64,000 bases of DNA from Flavobacterium sp. (GCF_039595935.1 NZ_JBCNKR010000006.1:2452001-2516000), one strand, 5' to 3'; positions 43,311 to 52,874 are shown, counted from the first letter of the stretch. Program-made: numbers and translations. Notes: generated from the sequence alone by a model not told the origin.

Positions 43311-45236
43311 TTACGAAACCACTTCTTCTAAATTTTTATCAAAAGTACGTTTTCCGAAAATAGCTTCTAAGTCATCTTTAAAGATTACTTCTTTTTCAAT
43401 CAGTATATCAGCAAGCTGATTTAGCTTGTCTTTGTTTTCTTCAAGAATTTGAATTGCTCTTTGGTATTGACCTTCAATTAATTCTGAAATTTCAGCGTCA
43501 ATAATTTTTGCAGTTTCATCAGAATATGGTTTTGAGAAATTGTATTCGCTTTGTCCTGATGAATCATAATAAGTAACGTTTCCAATTTTATCATTTAATC
43601 CATAAATCGTAACCATAGCACGAGCCTGACGAGTTACTTTTTCTAAATCGCTTAATGCACCAGTCGAAATTCTGTCAAAAGTTACTTTTTCAGCCGCTCT
43701 TCCTCCCATAGTAGCACACATTTCGTCTAACATTTGATCTGTTCTTACGATTTGTCTTTCTTCTGGTAAGTACCATGCAGCTCCTAAACTTTGTCCGCGA
43801 GGAACAATTGTTACTTTAATAAGCGGCGCAGCATGTTCAAGCATCCAGCTTACAGTAGCGTGACCCGCTTCGTGAATTGCAATAGCTCTTTTCTCTTCTG
43901 GAGTTATAATTTTGTTTTTCTTTTCAAGACCACCAATAATTCTGTCAACTGCGTCAAGGAAATCTTGTCTGTCAACAGCAGCTTTGTTATTACGAGCAGC
44001 AATAAGAGCAGCCTCATTACAAACATTTGCAATATCAGCACCAGAGAATCCCGGAGTTTGTTTTGCTAAGAAATCTAAATCAAGACCTTCAACTTTTTTA
44101 ATAGGAGCTAAGTGTACTTTGAAGATTTCGGCTCTTTCGCGAATGTCTGGTAAGTCAACAAAAATTTGTCTGTCAAAACGTCCGGCACGCATTAAAGCTT
44201 TGTCAAGAACGTCAGCTCTGTTAGTTGCAGCTAAAACAATTACGTTAGAGTTTGTACCAAAACCGTCCATTTCAGTCAATAACTGGTTTAAAGTATTTTC
44301 TCTTTCGTCGTTTCCGCCAGACATATTGCTTTTTCCTCTTGCTCTACCAACAGCGTCGATCTCGTCGATGAAAATAATTGCAGGAGATTTTTCTTTAGCT
44401 TGTTTGAATAAGTCACGTACACGTGATGCTCCAACTCCCACGAACATCTCTACGAAATCAGAACCTGAAAGAGAGAAGAATGGCACTTGTGCTTCACCGG
44501 CAACAGCTTTTGCTAATAATGTTTTACCAGTTCCCGGAGGTCCTACAAGTAAAGCTCCTTTTGGAATTTTACCTCCAAGATTAGTGTATTTTTCAGGGTT
44601 TTTAAGGAATTCTACAATTTCCTGAATTTCTTCTTTTGCACCTTCTAAACCTGCTACATCTTTAAATGTAGTTTTGATATCTGTTTTTTCATCAAAAAGT
44701 TTCGCTTTTGATTTTCCAATATTGAAAATTTGTCCGCCTCCGCCACCAGCGCCGCCTGACATTTTACGCATAATGAAAATCCATACACCAATAATGATGA
44801 TAATAGGAAGTAAGCTGATTAGGATGTCGCTCCAATTGTTTTTTTGGATGAAATTGAAGTCTTTCAGTTTGCCTTCGCTTACTGCTTTTTCAAGTTTAGT
44901 TTGAAAAATCTGGTCGTTACCAATTTCTAAAGTATAATGTGGTCCTTTGTTAGGGTTTTTAAAAATATCTTTAGAAACTTTTTCGTTAGCCGGATCTTTT
45001 AATGCTGCAGTAGTTAAGTATACTTCAGCTTCGGCTTTATTATAAACGATAACTTTTTCAATTTGTCCTTTTTCTAATAATGTGTTGAATTTAGAAGAAG
45101 TTAATTGAGCAGGTTCGCTTAAGTTTGATCCACCGGTTGCAAAACTTATAAATAAAAAAACCAAAAGTATTGCGGTATAGATTAACCAGGGACTTATTTT
45201 AAATTTACTCGGATTTGGATTATTATCTTTAGCCAT
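43311..45236 (-). CDS. ftsH: ATP-dependent zinc metalloprotease FtsH
   Basis: A 641-residue membrane AAA+ protease. Two N-terminal helices (about 16-35 and 137-155) flank a periplasmic domain; then Walker A LLVGPPGTGKTLLAKA, Walker B IIFIDEIDAVGRARG, the second region of homology, and the zinc motif AIHEAGHATVSW with the third ligand in the later IIDAEISELI region. It degrades misfolded and short-lived proteins at the membrane. It follows rsfS by 16 bp on the same strand. Confidence 0.97.
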   Translation of the reverse strand: MAKDNNPNPSKFKISPWLIYTAILLVFLFISFATGGSNLSEPAQLTSSKFNTLLEKGQIEKVIVYNKAEAEVYLTTAALKDPANEKVSKDIFKNPNKGPHYTLEIGNDQIFQTKLEKAVSEGKLKDFNFIQKNNWSDILISLLPIIIIIGVWIFIMRKMSGGAGGGGGQIFNIGKSKAKLFDEKTDIKTTFKDVAGLEGAKEEIQEIVEFLKNPEKYTNLGGKIPKGALLVGPPGTGKTLLAKAVAGEAQVPFFSLSGSDFVEMFVGVGASRVRDLFKQAKEKSPAIIFIDEIDAVGRARGKSNMSGGNDERENTLNQLLTEMDGFGTNSNVIVLAATNRADVLDKALMRAGRFDRQIFVDLPDIRERAEIFKVHLAPIKKVEGLDLDFLAKQTPGFSGADIANVCNEAALIAARNNKAAVDRQDFLDAVDRIIGGLEKKNKIITPEEKRAIAIHEAGHATVSWMLEHAAPLIKVTIVPRGQSLGAAWYLPEERQIVRTDQMLDEMCATMGGRAAEKVTFDRISTGALSDLEKVTRQARAMVTIYGLNDKIGNVTYYDSSGQSEYNFSKPYSDETAKIIDAEISELIEGQYQRAIQILEENKDKLNQLADILIEKEVIFKDDLEAIFGKRTFDKNLEEVVS

Positions 45237-45252
45237 TTAGAAAAATTTTTCT

Positions 45253-45624
45253 TTAGTATTTGTTTTCGATTGTAGTTATTTTGGCGTCACCCCAAAGGCT
45301 CTCGATATTGTAATATTCGCGAATGTGTTTTTGGAAAACATGTACCACAATATGCACATAATCCATAAGAACCCATTCTGCATTATCGGTTCCTTCTACG
45401 TGCCAAGGTTTGTCTTTTAAGTCTTTAGATACTGTTTTTTGAATTGAGTTTACGATGGCGTTAACTTGGGTATTAGAACTTCCGTTGCAGATAACAAAAT
45501 AGTCACAAACTGCTGTATCTATATCTCTTAAGTCAAGAATATCGATATCATTTCCTTTTACTTCTTCAATCCCTTTGATTATGTTCGCCAGTAGAACATC
45601 ATTATTAATAGTCTTTTTCGCCAT
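45253..45624 (-). CDS. rsfS: Ribosomal silencing factor RsfS
   Basis: A 123-residue DUF143 protein: DIDILDLRDIDTAVCDYFVICNG-like strand (seen as ILDLRDIDTAVCDYFVI), SSNTQVNAIVNSI, DNAEWVLMDYVHIVVHVF. It binds uL14 on the 50S subunit and blocks subunit joining in starved cells. First gene of the rsfS-ftsH unit, divergent from birA. Confidence 0.94.
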   Translation of the reverse strand: MAKKTINNDVLLANIIKGIEEVKGNDIDILDLRDIDTAVCDYFVICNGSSNTQVNAIVNSIQKTVSKDLKDKPWHVEGTDNAEWVLMDYVHIVVHVFQKHIREYYNIESLWGDAKITTIENKY

Positions 45625-45667
45625 GAATTATTTTATATGAATTTGTAAAGTTACCAAATTTTGTGAT

Positions 45668-45675
45668 TATTTTTG
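45668..45675 (+). promoter_or_regulatory. Promoter -7 box of birA
   Basis: TATTTTTG matches TAnnTTTG, with a TTG at 45643-45645, 22 bp upstream; 41 bp before the start codon. Confidence 0.6.
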
Positions 45676-45716
45676 AACCTTAACAAAATATTAAATTAAG
45701 ATATTTAAATTATTTA

Positions 45717-46445
45717 ATGAAACTAATCAAACTCGATGCCATAGATTCTACAAATGATTTCCTTAAATCATTATCTGGTCAGGATGAACAGGAGAATTTT
45801 ACGGTGGTAACGGCTGAAAATCAGACAAAAGGCAAAGGGCAAATGGGAGCGAAGTGGCAGTCTGAGAAAGGTAAAAACTTAATTATGAGTGTTTTGGTAA
45901 AGGATTTTCTGTTTGATAACGAACAGGTTTTTAACCTCAGCATTGTAGTTTCTTTGTCGGTTTTAGAAGTTTTAAAAACTTTAAATATCCCTGATTTATG
46001 CATAAAATGGCCAAACGACATAATGTCATACAATAAGAAAATTGGTGGCATACTCATCGAAAACACACTAAAAAGCGATGGCAGAATCGTGTCAGTCGTT
46101 GGAATTGGTTTAAATGTTAACCAAACTAATTTTGAAGAACTGCCACGCGGGTCTTCTCTGGCGGTTATTGCCGGAAAATCTTTTGATAAGGAAGCTTTAG
46201 TAATTTCTATTACTGAAAAAATGAAAGAAAAAATCGAATTATGGAAATCATCTTCTGCCATTTTTTGGAAAGATTACTTTAATTCATTGTTTCGAAAAGG
46301 TATTCCTACGCCATTTAAAAACCTTGATGATAAAAACTTTATGGGAATCATTCAGGGCGTTTCGTCAGTTGGAAAACTTCAGGTTTTATTAGAAGATGAC
46401 TCGGTTTCAGAATTTGAGATAAAAGAGATTCAGATGCTTTACTAA
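45717..46445 (+). CDS. birA: Biotin-[acetyl-CoA-carboxylase] ligase
   Basis: A 242-residue biotin protein ligase. AENQTKGKGQMGAKWQSEKG is the biotinyl-AMP loop, KWPNDIMSYNKKIGGILIE the catalytic core, and VVGIGLNVNQ follows. It lacks the N-terminal DNA-binding domain of E. coli BirA, so it is a ligase only. Divergent from rsfS. Confidence 0.95.
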   Translation: MKLIKLDAIDSTNDFLKSLSGQDEQENFTVVTAENQTKGKGQMGAKWQSEKGKNLIMSVLVKDFLFDNEQVFNLSIVVSLSVLEVLKTLNIPDLCIKWPNDIMSYNKKIGGILIENTLKSDGRIVSVVGIGLNVNQTNFEELPRGSSLAVIAGKSFDKEALVISITEKMKEKIELWKSSSAIFWKDYFNSLFRKGIPTPFKNLDDKNFMGIIQGVSSVGKLQVLLEDDSVSEFEIKEIQMLY

Positions 46446-46627
46446 GCTGCTAAGATTCTGAGATGCTGAGACTCTAAGTTGTTTTTGTTTTCTGAAAAAT
46501 AATGCGCTTAATCTGCCAGATCTGCGTGAGAAAAAAATCAATAAAGTGCGTTTAATCTGCAGCAAAAAAAAGCCCGATCGTTAAATCAGGCTTTCATTTA
46601 TAATTCACAATTAATAATTTACCATTA

Positions 46628-47020
46628 TTAAAGCTTGTGCATATTGTTTGCTAAAGTTTCAATAAACTTACTGATCGGACCTTTAACCATCATTGCCATC
46701 ATGGCATTGAATTCGCCTTCGAAGAATAATTGAACTGCACTTTCTGAATCTGAAATGCTGTCTATGTTTGAAGTTAAAGTAAACGGAAGTTTATCACTTG
46801 CAGCGCCTAAAACAATTTTGTTTGGAGCCACTTTATCTTTCATTTTTAATTTGATTTCCGGCATACCTTTCAATCCAAAAATAAAAGCATCTTCACCAGT
46901 TACTTCAAATTTAGCAATGTTATCCGGCATTAGTTTTTCAAAATTCTTAACATCAGTCAGTTGATCGAATAAATCCTGAGCTGATTTCTGAACAGTAACT
47001 TTTGGACTTTCTAAGTTCAT
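46628..47020 (-). CDS. SRPBCC (polyketide cyclase-like) protein
   Basis: A 130-residue START/SRPBCC fold protein: SAQDLFDQLTDVKNFEKLMP at the front, DSESAVQLFFEGEFN in the middle and the C-terminal helix PISKFIETLANNMHKL. Ligand unknown. It lies 181 bp after pyrE on the same strand, separated by repeats. Confidence 0.8.
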   Translation of the reverse strand: MNLESPKVTVQKSAQDLFDQLTDVKNFEKLMPDNIAKFEVTGEDAFIFGLKGMPEIKLKMKDKVAPNKIVLGAASDKLPFTLTSNIDSISDSESAVQLFFEGEFNAMMAMMVKGPISKFIETLANNMHKL

Positions 47021-47045
47021 ATATTATTTTGTTTTTATTTTTTTT

Positions 47046-47203
47046 ATTTAACGCAAAGTGCGCAAGGTTTTCTTTCTAAGCTTTGTGTATAATTGTGCAA
47101 AGTTCGCAAAGCTGGATTTTAAATAAATTCCAATAATTAAATTCCAAATTCCAAAAAGAGCGAAGCGATTTTTAGAAAATCTAAAATCTAAAATCTAAAA
47201 TCT
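47046..47203. repeat. ACGCAAAG partial unit, AAATTCC units and TCTAAAA tandem repeats
   Basis: TTTAACGCAAAGTGCGCAAGG with GTGCAAAGTTCGCAAAGC (47046-47115), then AAATTCCAATAATTAAATTCC (about 47125-47153), then four AAAATCT units (47176-47203) that run up to the pyrE stop. Three families packed in one gap. Confidence 0.75.
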
Positions 47204-47846
47204 ACTCCTGCCCCCAGGTTGATGGGCTAACGCTCCATTCTTGCAGGGTTGATTGCTGGTCTTCTGTAATGTATTGTTTTTGAACAGCTAAATCTAATAG
47301 GTTTTCGTAGTTACTCAAAGTAAACAAATCAACATTTGCTTCTTTAAAGTTTTCTATGGCAACGCTAAAACCATAAGTAAACACAGCAGCCATTCCTTTA
47401 ATATTAGCACCTTCATTTCTTAAAGCTTCAACAGCCATCAAGCTGCTTTTTCCGGTACTGATTAAATCTTCAACAACCACAACATTTTGTCCTTTTTGTA
47501 AAAAACCTTCAACCTGGTTTTGTCTTCCGTGCTTTTTAGGTTCCGGACGCACGTATACAAACGGAAGTCCAAGACTTTCGGCAACAAGAATTCCAACTCC
47601 AATGGCTCCAGTAGCAACACCAGCAATAACATCAGGTTTTCCAAATTGTTTTTCAATGTTTTTCGCAAATTCATCGCGAACGTAGTTTCGGATGCTTGGA
47701 AATGAAAGAATTAACCTATTATCGCAATAAATAGGAGATTTCCATCCAGAAGCCCATGTAAAAGGATTTTCTGGATTCAATTTAATTGCATTTATTTGCA
47801 AAAGCAATTCGGCTGTTTTTTCGGCAGTATCTTTATTAAAAATCAT
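47202..47846 (-). CDS. pyrE: Orotate phosphoribosyltransferase
   Basis: A 214-residue pyrimidine-synthesis enzyme. WASGWKSPIYCDNRL near the start, the GVATGAIGVGILVAESLG segment, and the PRPP-binding motif VVVVEDLISTGKSSLMAVE are present. I use ATG 47846 (MIFNKDTAEK): the 11 codons upstream overlap the divergent NUDIX start and are not typical. The start codons of the two genes are separated by 7 bp. Confidence 0.95.
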   Translation of the reverse strand: MIFNKDTAEKTAELLLQINAIKLNPENPFTWASGWKSPIYCDNRLILSFPSIRNYVRDEFAKNIEKQFGKPDVIAGVATGAIGVGILVAESLGLPFVYVRPEPKKHGRQNQVEGFLQKGQNVVVVEDLISTGKSSLMAVEALRNEGANIKGMAAVFTYGFSVAIENFKEANVDLFTLSNYENLLDLAVQKQYITEDQQSTLQEWSVSPSTWGQE

Positions 47847-47850
47847 AGTA

Positions 47851-47880
47851 CAAATGTATAAAGTTTTTGTAAACGACAAA
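47851..47880 (-). promoter_or_regulatory. pyrE promoter lying inside the NUDIX coding sequence
   Basis: On the minus strand TTTG (47877-47880), 18 bp, then TACATTTG (47851-47858), an ideal Bacteroidota promoter. The -7 box ends 4 nt before the pyrE ATG, implying a leaderless or nearly leaderless transcript. Confidence 0.7.
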
Positions 47881-48480
47881 CCACTTTTTTTGACAAATGA
47901 AATCTCGAGAGAAACAGATTTTCAATTGTTCTTGTTGGAAAGTATTGATATCGAACAGCTTATTATAAAAATTTTTCAAAATAAAATTCAAAAAGCCATT
48001 TTATATCATCCTGACGAAAGTGAGATAATGAAAACACTTAAAGCTAAAATTCCCGTAAATAAAGCGGGCGGAGGCTTTGTGTATAATAAGAAAGGTGAGG
48101 TTCTGTTTATTTTTAGAAACGGAAAATGGGATTTGCCAAAAGGCGGAATCGAGAAGGGAGAAGACATTGAAGCAACAGCAATGCGCGAGGTTGAAGAAGA
48201 AACTGGCGTAAACAAACTACGCGTTATAAACAAACTTCAAAAGACCTATCATATCTTTAAACGTAACGGAAAATACAAACTTAAAATCACGCATTGGTTC
48301 GAAATGCAGTCTGATTTTGAAGGAACTCCGCACGGTCAAATCGAAGAAGGAATTGAAAAAGTGGCCTGGCTGAACAAAGAACAAATTAAAGAAGCGCTTA
48401 AAAACTCTTATGAGAATATTAAGTTGCTGTTTCAGGAAGAGAAAAACCCAGTATTTAAGATTACAAATTCTAAGAATTAA
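47854..48480 (+). CDS. NUDIX hydrolase
   Basis: A 208-residue protein. The N-terminal ~65 residues are an extra helical region; the NUDIX box is GGIEKGEDIEATAMREVEEETG (matching the G-x5-E-x7-REUxEExGU pattern), preceded by GGGFVYNKKGEVLFIFR and KWDLPKGG. It would hydrolyse a nucleoside diphosphate-linked compound; substrate unknown. Divergent from pyrE. Confidence 0.93.
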   Translation: MYKVFVNDKPLFLTNEISRETDFQLFLLESIDIEQLIIKIFQNKIQKAILYHPDESEIMKTLKAKIPVNKAGGGFVYNKKGEVLFIFRNGKWDLPKGGIEKGEDIEATAMREVEEETGVNKLRVINKLQKTYHIFKRNGKYKLKITHWFEMQSDFEGTPHGQIEEGIEKVAWLNKEQIKEALKNSYENIKLLFQEEKNPVFKITNSKN

Positions 48481-48617
48481 CAAGTTTTGGAATTCTAATC
48501 TATATCTTTTATATAATTGTAAAAAATAAAATCTTTACGAAAGTTTATTAAAAAAAGAAAGTTTAATATCTATATCAAACATAAAAAATAAATAGTTTTT
48601 TTATTTTTTAAAATTTG

Positions 48618-48652
48618 AAAAGCCTAATAAAATTGTTTTATTAGGCTTTTTT
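48618..48652. terminator. Terminator between NUDIX and DUF4236 genes
   Basis: AAAAGCCTAATAAAA / TTTTATTAGGCTTTT followed by T-run; serves convergent genes. Confidence 0.9.
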
Positions 48653-48693
48653 TTGAGAGTTTAATTTTATCTTTTTATTGTAGCGGGCGAACA

Positions 48694-49812
48694 TTAATTA
48701 AGATGTTTTAAAGATTTTATTGTTAATTGATAATCTCTGAAGGCTTTACCAAACTCTTCAGTAAGTTCATAATTACTAAATTCGTATTCCTCATTTAATC
48801 CGGTATTTGTTCTTAGCTTAATTTCTCCATAACGAACCACAGGAATTTGATAGTTACCTTTAAATCTTTTATCAGGAGTACCCTTTTTATTTACTTTTGC
48901 CCATGTACGATCAATTACTTTGGAATCTTTAGGAATAAAGCCTGTCTCTGTAAACCGTACATAGCTTTGATTAAAAATTATTTCATCAATTCCAATTAAT
49001 GCAAAATCTTTGTTGTTTGAATACATAATTATAAAACTTGGATAAAAATATAAATCTGCACCATTTGCATTCTGAAAATATAAAGCATTAAAATCAGATT
49101 TTATGTCTGGAAGTGATCTTAATGAAAACCTTACCTCTCTTTTTTTTACTAAAGTACTCGCAGAAGATCTTGCAGCAACTCTATCTTGATAATATGCACT
49201 TGTAACATCCCAAATTTTCTGTGAAGTTATAAGTTTTTTAAATGCTTCTACAAGGATTTTGTATTGTTCCATGATTTCTTGATCAAATTCTATATCAAGC
49301 TTAACAAAACTATTCTCTATTTGTTCTTTTGTTTGTTTTATAGCTTCTTTTTTTGTTGTAATGTCTATTCTTATTCTTTCAGGAATATCTTTTTTGACTA
49401 AGCCATAAACTAAAAAATAGCTCAAGCCAAGTTTTAATTTTGAAGAACTTAATGATGTTTGAATTTTTGAGAGATCTTTGTTTAGGTCTTTTTTTTGTTG
49501 ATTAGCCATAACAATAGCTTCCTTGATTCCTTGCATATTCTGACTTGTGATTTCTTGAATATCAGAACTAAAAATGTTGTCAGAAAGTTCAATAGTTTCA
49601 TACATTTCCGGCTTTAAATTATTTTCTGAACCAGATATTTTATGACGGCTATTAATCCCTAAAACAGGAATACTTGTGTTTAAATAATTTCCTGATTTTC
49701 CAAATGTTATACTAGCTCCTTTAACTCCTATGGAAGTACTGATACCATTTTTACTTAAATTTAAATGAACTCCAGGTATAACTTTAATGCGTTTACGAAA
49801 ACTCCAAGCCAT
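48694..49812 (-). CDS. DUF4236 domain protein
   Basis: A 372-residue protein. The N-terminal ~55 residues are a clear DUF4236: MAWSFRKRIKVIPGVHLNL, SKNGISTSIGVKGASITFG, NYLNTSIPVLGI. The middle is coiled coil (about residues 95-200), and the C-terminal region (about 225-370) is unrecognised. No signal peptide. Function unknown. First of a minus-strand group of accessory genes. Confidence 0.8.
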   Translation of the reverse strand: MAWSFRKRIKVIPGVHLNLSKNGISTSIGVKGASITFGKSGNYLNTSIPVLGINSRHKISGSENNLKPEMYETIELSDNIFSSDIQEITSQNMQGIKEAIVMANQQKKDLNKDLSKIQTSLSSSKLKLGLSYFLVYGLVKKDIPERIRIDITTKKEAIKQTKEQIENSFVKLDIEFDQEIMEQYKILVEAFKKLITSQKIWDVTSAYYQDRVAARSSASTLVKKREVRFSLRSLPDIKSDFNALYFQNANGADLYFYPSFIIMYSNNKDFALIGIDEIIFNQSYVRFTETGFIPKDSKVIDRTWAKVNKKGTPDKRFKGNYQIPVVRYGEIKLRTNTGLNEEYEFSNYELTEEFGKAFRDYQLTIKSLKHLN

Positions 49813-50023
49813 ATTTTTTATTTTTAAATTAATGAATATTCAAAAATAAAAACATGTAAAGTTTGAAAATTACGGAAAACCATAATTGATTAATGCTTAA
49901 ATTTTAAGAATCAATTCCTAAGATTTGTAAAGCATCAAAACAGCATAATATTATACTTCGGAGTATAAATTAAATAATATATAAAAAAGATCAGAGAAGG
50001 AATGTTTACGTAGTGCTAGAAAC

Positions 50024-50392
50024 TTACTCAGTTAGATAATTAAACCCAGCGTTAACAATTTCCATTGAATCAATAACCTCATGATCTAACAGAATACGGG
50101 AATACTCTGGCTTTATACTCGCAATTTCAACTTTGTAGTATTTATTAATATACATTTTTCCGGAGTTATCAATATGTTTTCCAGACTCATATTTTACTCC
50201 ATTAAAATAAAAATAAAATCTAGCATCTGTAAAACTTCTTCTATAACTGATATCAAAAACCTTTGCCACTGTAATAAATTTGTTATTATCAATTAAAGCT
50301 TTTTTTTGATCCTGATATTTATTTCCGAAAAAAATGAGTGAACCCATTGATATAAAAAGGAAAGCTAAACATATAATATCTTTTTTAGGCAT
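50024..50392 (-). CDS. Small single-helix membrane protein, unrecognised
   Basis: A 122-residue protein with one N-terminal hydrophobic helix (IICLAFLFISMGSLIFFGN) and a soluble ~95-residue domain with beta-strand-like pattern (FITVAKVFDISYRRSF, ARFYFYFNGVKYESGKHI, YYKVEIASIKPEYSRILL). Resembles uncharacterised anchored proteins in flavobacteria, but I recognise no family. Confidence 0.6.
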   Translation of the reverse strand: MPKKDIICLAFLFISMGSLIFFGNKYQDQKKALIDNNKFITVAKVFDISYRRSFTDARFYFYFNGVKYESGKHIDNSGKMYINKYYKVEIASIKPEYSRILLDHEVIDSMEIVNAGFNYLTE

Positions 50393-50418
50393 TTCATTTA
50401 ATCTTTTATTAGTTGTAT

Positions 50419-50760
50419 TTAATTGTTAGCTCTCAAATGCTTAATATAATTATCAAGTAAGCCCTGAATTTGCTGACTTGCAACTGGATTAGCAGAATGT
50501 ACATTAAATTTTAAATTTCTTAAATCTAATCCAGATTCATAAACCAGCCATTTAGCACAAGCATAACCGTCTTCCGCAATCTGATCATTTTCATCAAGAC
50601 CTAAATCATTATCAAAACTAATTAATTCAGGCAATCCTTTTTCAATAATTACTTTTTTAAAATCGTCGAAATTTCTAACTACAACAAAATCATCATTAGT
50701 TAGTTTTTTGTAAACCATATTTACATCACGAATATCGTCAAGAAAGAGTTTGTATTTCAT
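50419..50760 (-). CDS. Receiver-like protein (cyclic-phosphate processing receiver type)
   Basis: A 113-residue protein with a receiver-like fold: YKLFLDDIRDVNMVY (acidic pocket), ISFDNDLGLDENDQIAEDGY and FNVHSANPVASQQI. This pattern matches the small cREC-type family proposed to process cyclic phosphates. From memory only. It lies 26 bp upstream of the helix protein on the same strand, probably co-transcribed. Confidence 0.75.
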   Translation of the reverse strand: MKYKLFLDDIRDVNMVYKKLTNDDFVVVRNFDDFKKVIIEKGLPELISFDNDLGLDENDQIAEDGYACAKWLVYESGLDLRNLKFNVHSANPVASQQIQGLLDNYIKHLRANN

Positions 50761-50777
50761 AATTTTTAATGTAAAAA

Positions 50778-50897
50778 ATCTTTGAGATTCAACTTTGTCA
50801 AAGTTTTAAACTTTGACAAAGTTCTATGCGTAAAGCTTTACGATCTTAACTTTTTAAAAATCCTCAAAAGAAAAAAATCTTAGCGCACTTTGCGTTA
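50778..50897. repeat. ACGCAAAG-family element with AACTTTGTCAAAGTT hairpin
   Basis: ATCTTTGAG (50778) to TTAGCGCACTTTGCGTTA (50880-50897), enclosing the perfect hairpin AACTTTGTCAAAGTT / AACTTTGACAAAGTT (50791-50823). The hairpin is shared with the terminator at 19952-19984. Confidence 0.8.
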
Positions 50898-50919
50898 AAA
50901 AAACTACACAATAAAAAAA

Positions 50920-52647
50920 CTAAAGCACTCGATAAACAGGATACTGCATATGTGCCTTTTCATAATAAACAGAATGCTTATAAAGCCAATCCAATTGGGC
51001 TTCTGGATTTTTAGCAAAAGCAGGATCGTTTTGTTTTTTAGTTTCTAATTCAGTTTTTAGAGAAGGATTTTCTTTTAAAAGTTGTGCCGCTGTATCTTCA
51101 AAAATATATTCAGAATAATGTTCTTTTTGCTGTAAAATAGGATCAAAGAAATTCCAATTAAAGAACGAATCAACACCTTCTGGTTCAAAAGCTTCTACAA
51201 GATATTTTACGCCTTTTTGGCTGGTTGGCACGATGTAATCTCCTTTGGCGAAAGCCATTTTAACTATTTTAGAAGTCACCGTTGTATTTCTATGCAAATA
51301 ATGTCCTTCGTAAGCAGAAGGAACCGTTTTAAAATCGGCAATTCGATAACTTTCAACTTCTATAATCGTATCGTTTTGAATTTGTTTAAACGAGATATTA
51401 TTGTTTTTCAAAAGTTCAATTATATTCCAGTAACCACGTGGAATGATATAAGCAGAAGGAATAACAACTTCTTTTTGTGATTTGAATTCTTTAATATAGG
51501 GAACATCTTTTTTATACGGTTTGCTTCGGTCGTAATATAAACGGTTTCCAGTTGTGGCTTCGCTTTTTTTGTAACCCGCTTCATATCCTAAAAATGAAAA
51601 AGTTGTGGCTTTTGTGCTGTCTAATTCCCATTTTAAAGTATAAGATTTTTTAGGCTGATATTGTTCAAGATTTTTTACTCTTAAATCTTTTATTTTTTGG
51701 TAATTCGCATCGGTAAAATCCAAAGTCGATTTCATGTATTCGTAGGTCATTTTTACACGTTCGGCATATTTTTTCAGCATGTGCGTTTCAACCACAAAAC
51801 CAATTGTATTAAATAGGGAAGTGTAACCCGTTGTATATCGCGGACTATCGACAAACTGTCCAAAACCTTTGTCTGGAGTATCTTTAAAAGAATCGACATA
51901 AGGCGTCGTTTCGATTTTCTTTTTCTGAAGATCTTTTACCAAAGCCGGCATCATTTCATCATTCATAAAATCACCCAAAACTTTTCCCAGTTTATTGTGT
52001 TCTGTCATGATATATGTCAGTTTGTATTGATAATCAGAGCCGTTACTTACGTGATTGTCAATAAAAACATCAGCGTTTATTTTTTGGAAAATCTCTACAA
52101 AACTCTTTGTATTTCGAGTATCTGATTTCATTAAATCACGATTCAAATCGTAGTTTCTCGCATTTCCTCTAAAACCGTAAATTTCAGGTCCATCTTGATT
52201 GGCGCGTGTTGTCGAATTTCGGTTTAAAGCACCGCCGATATTATAAACCGGAATGATAACCAAAACGGTATTTTTTGGCGCTTTTATTTTTCCAATTGCT
52301 AAATCTCTGTAAAACTGCATTGTGGCGTCGATTCCGTCTGGTTCTCCGGCATGGATTCCGTTATTGACAAAAAGAACCGCTTTTGTTTTTTGTATTTTAT
52401 CAAAATCAAATTCCTTATCAGGATTGAAAGTAATCATGTGTAAAGGTTCACCCGAATCTGTTAATCCCATTTCTTTCATCTGAATGGTTGGAAAATCATT
52501 CGCCAGCATTTTAAAATAAGCAATAGTTTCTTGATAAGAAGCCGATTGATTGCCGTTTCCTTTCTCAAAAAAGGTATCGTATTTTTTATTGTTTTGAGCA
52601 GCGATTGTTATTGTGAAAAGTGAAAAGAGAATGGTAAAAAGTTTCAT
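50920..52647 (-). CDS. M14-family zinc carboxypeptidase, secreted
   Basis: A 575-residue exported peptidase with signal peptide (FTILFSLFTITIAAQ). Zinc ligands fit NNGIHAGEPDGIDATM (H-x-x-E) and FIDNHVSNGSDYQY (His); catalytic Glu probably in GFVVETHMLKKY; ATRANQDGPEIYGFRGNARN contains the substrate-binding Arg/Asn. The C-terminal ~200 residues are a separate domain. Periplasmic or secreted peptide breakdown. Confidence 0.9.
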   Translation of the reverse strand: MKLFTILFSLFTITIAAQNNKKYDTFFEKGNGNQSASYQETIAYFKMLANDFPTIQMKEMGLTDSGEPLHMITFNPDKEFDFDKIQKTKAVLFVNNGIHAGEPDGIDATMQFYRDLAIGKIKAPKNTVLVIIPVYNIGGALNRNSTTRANQDGPEIYGFRGNARNYDLNRDLMKSDTRNTKSFVEIFQKINADVFIDNHVSNGSDYQYKLTYIMTEHNKLGKVLGDFMNDEMMPALVKDLQKKKIETTPYVDSFKDTPDKGFGQFVDSPRYTTGYTSLFNTIGFVVETHMLKKYAERVKMTYEYMKSTLDFTDANYQKIKDLRVKNLEQYQPKKSYTLKWELDSTKATTFSFLGYEAGYKKSEATTGNRLYYDRSKPYKKDVPYIKEFKSQKEVVIPSAYIIPRGYWNIIELLKNNNISFKQIQNDTIIEVESYRIADFKTVPSAYEGHYLHRNTTVTSKIVKMAFAKGDYIVPTSQKGVKYLVEAFEPEGVDSFFNWNFFDPILQQKEHYSEYIFEDTAAQLLKENPSLKTELETKKQNDPAFAKNPEAQLDWLYKHSVYYEKAHMQYPVYRVL

Positions 52648-52730
52648 GGTTTGGTTTAATTAATGCGAATCAAATATAAGTTTTTTTTGTTTCAAGTTTC
52701 AGGTTTCGAGTTTGATGTACTTTGTGTTTT

Positions 52731-52874
52731 TTAACGCAAAGTGCGCAAAGATCTTTTTTATATTCAAGGTTTTAAAAAACAAAAAGTTCGCAAAGCTTTG
52801 TGGATAAAGCTTTGTGAACTTTGCATTATTATAATGCTTAACTGGAAAAAAAAACTTAGTGCACTTTGCGTTAA
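52731..52874. repeat. ACGCAAAG-family nested inverted repeat
   Basis: TTAACGCAAAGTGCGCAAAG (52731-52750) pairs with CTTAGTGCACTTTGCGTTAA (52855-52874); inner hairpin AAAGTTCGCAAAGCTTT / AAAGCTTTGTGAACTTT at 52782-52822. Same build as 28927-29080. It fills most of the 302-bp gap. Confidence 0.9.

Noticed and set aside
43912..44625. 237-residue open frame antisense to ftsH
   Set aside because: Shadow of a highly conserved gene; low-complexity composition.
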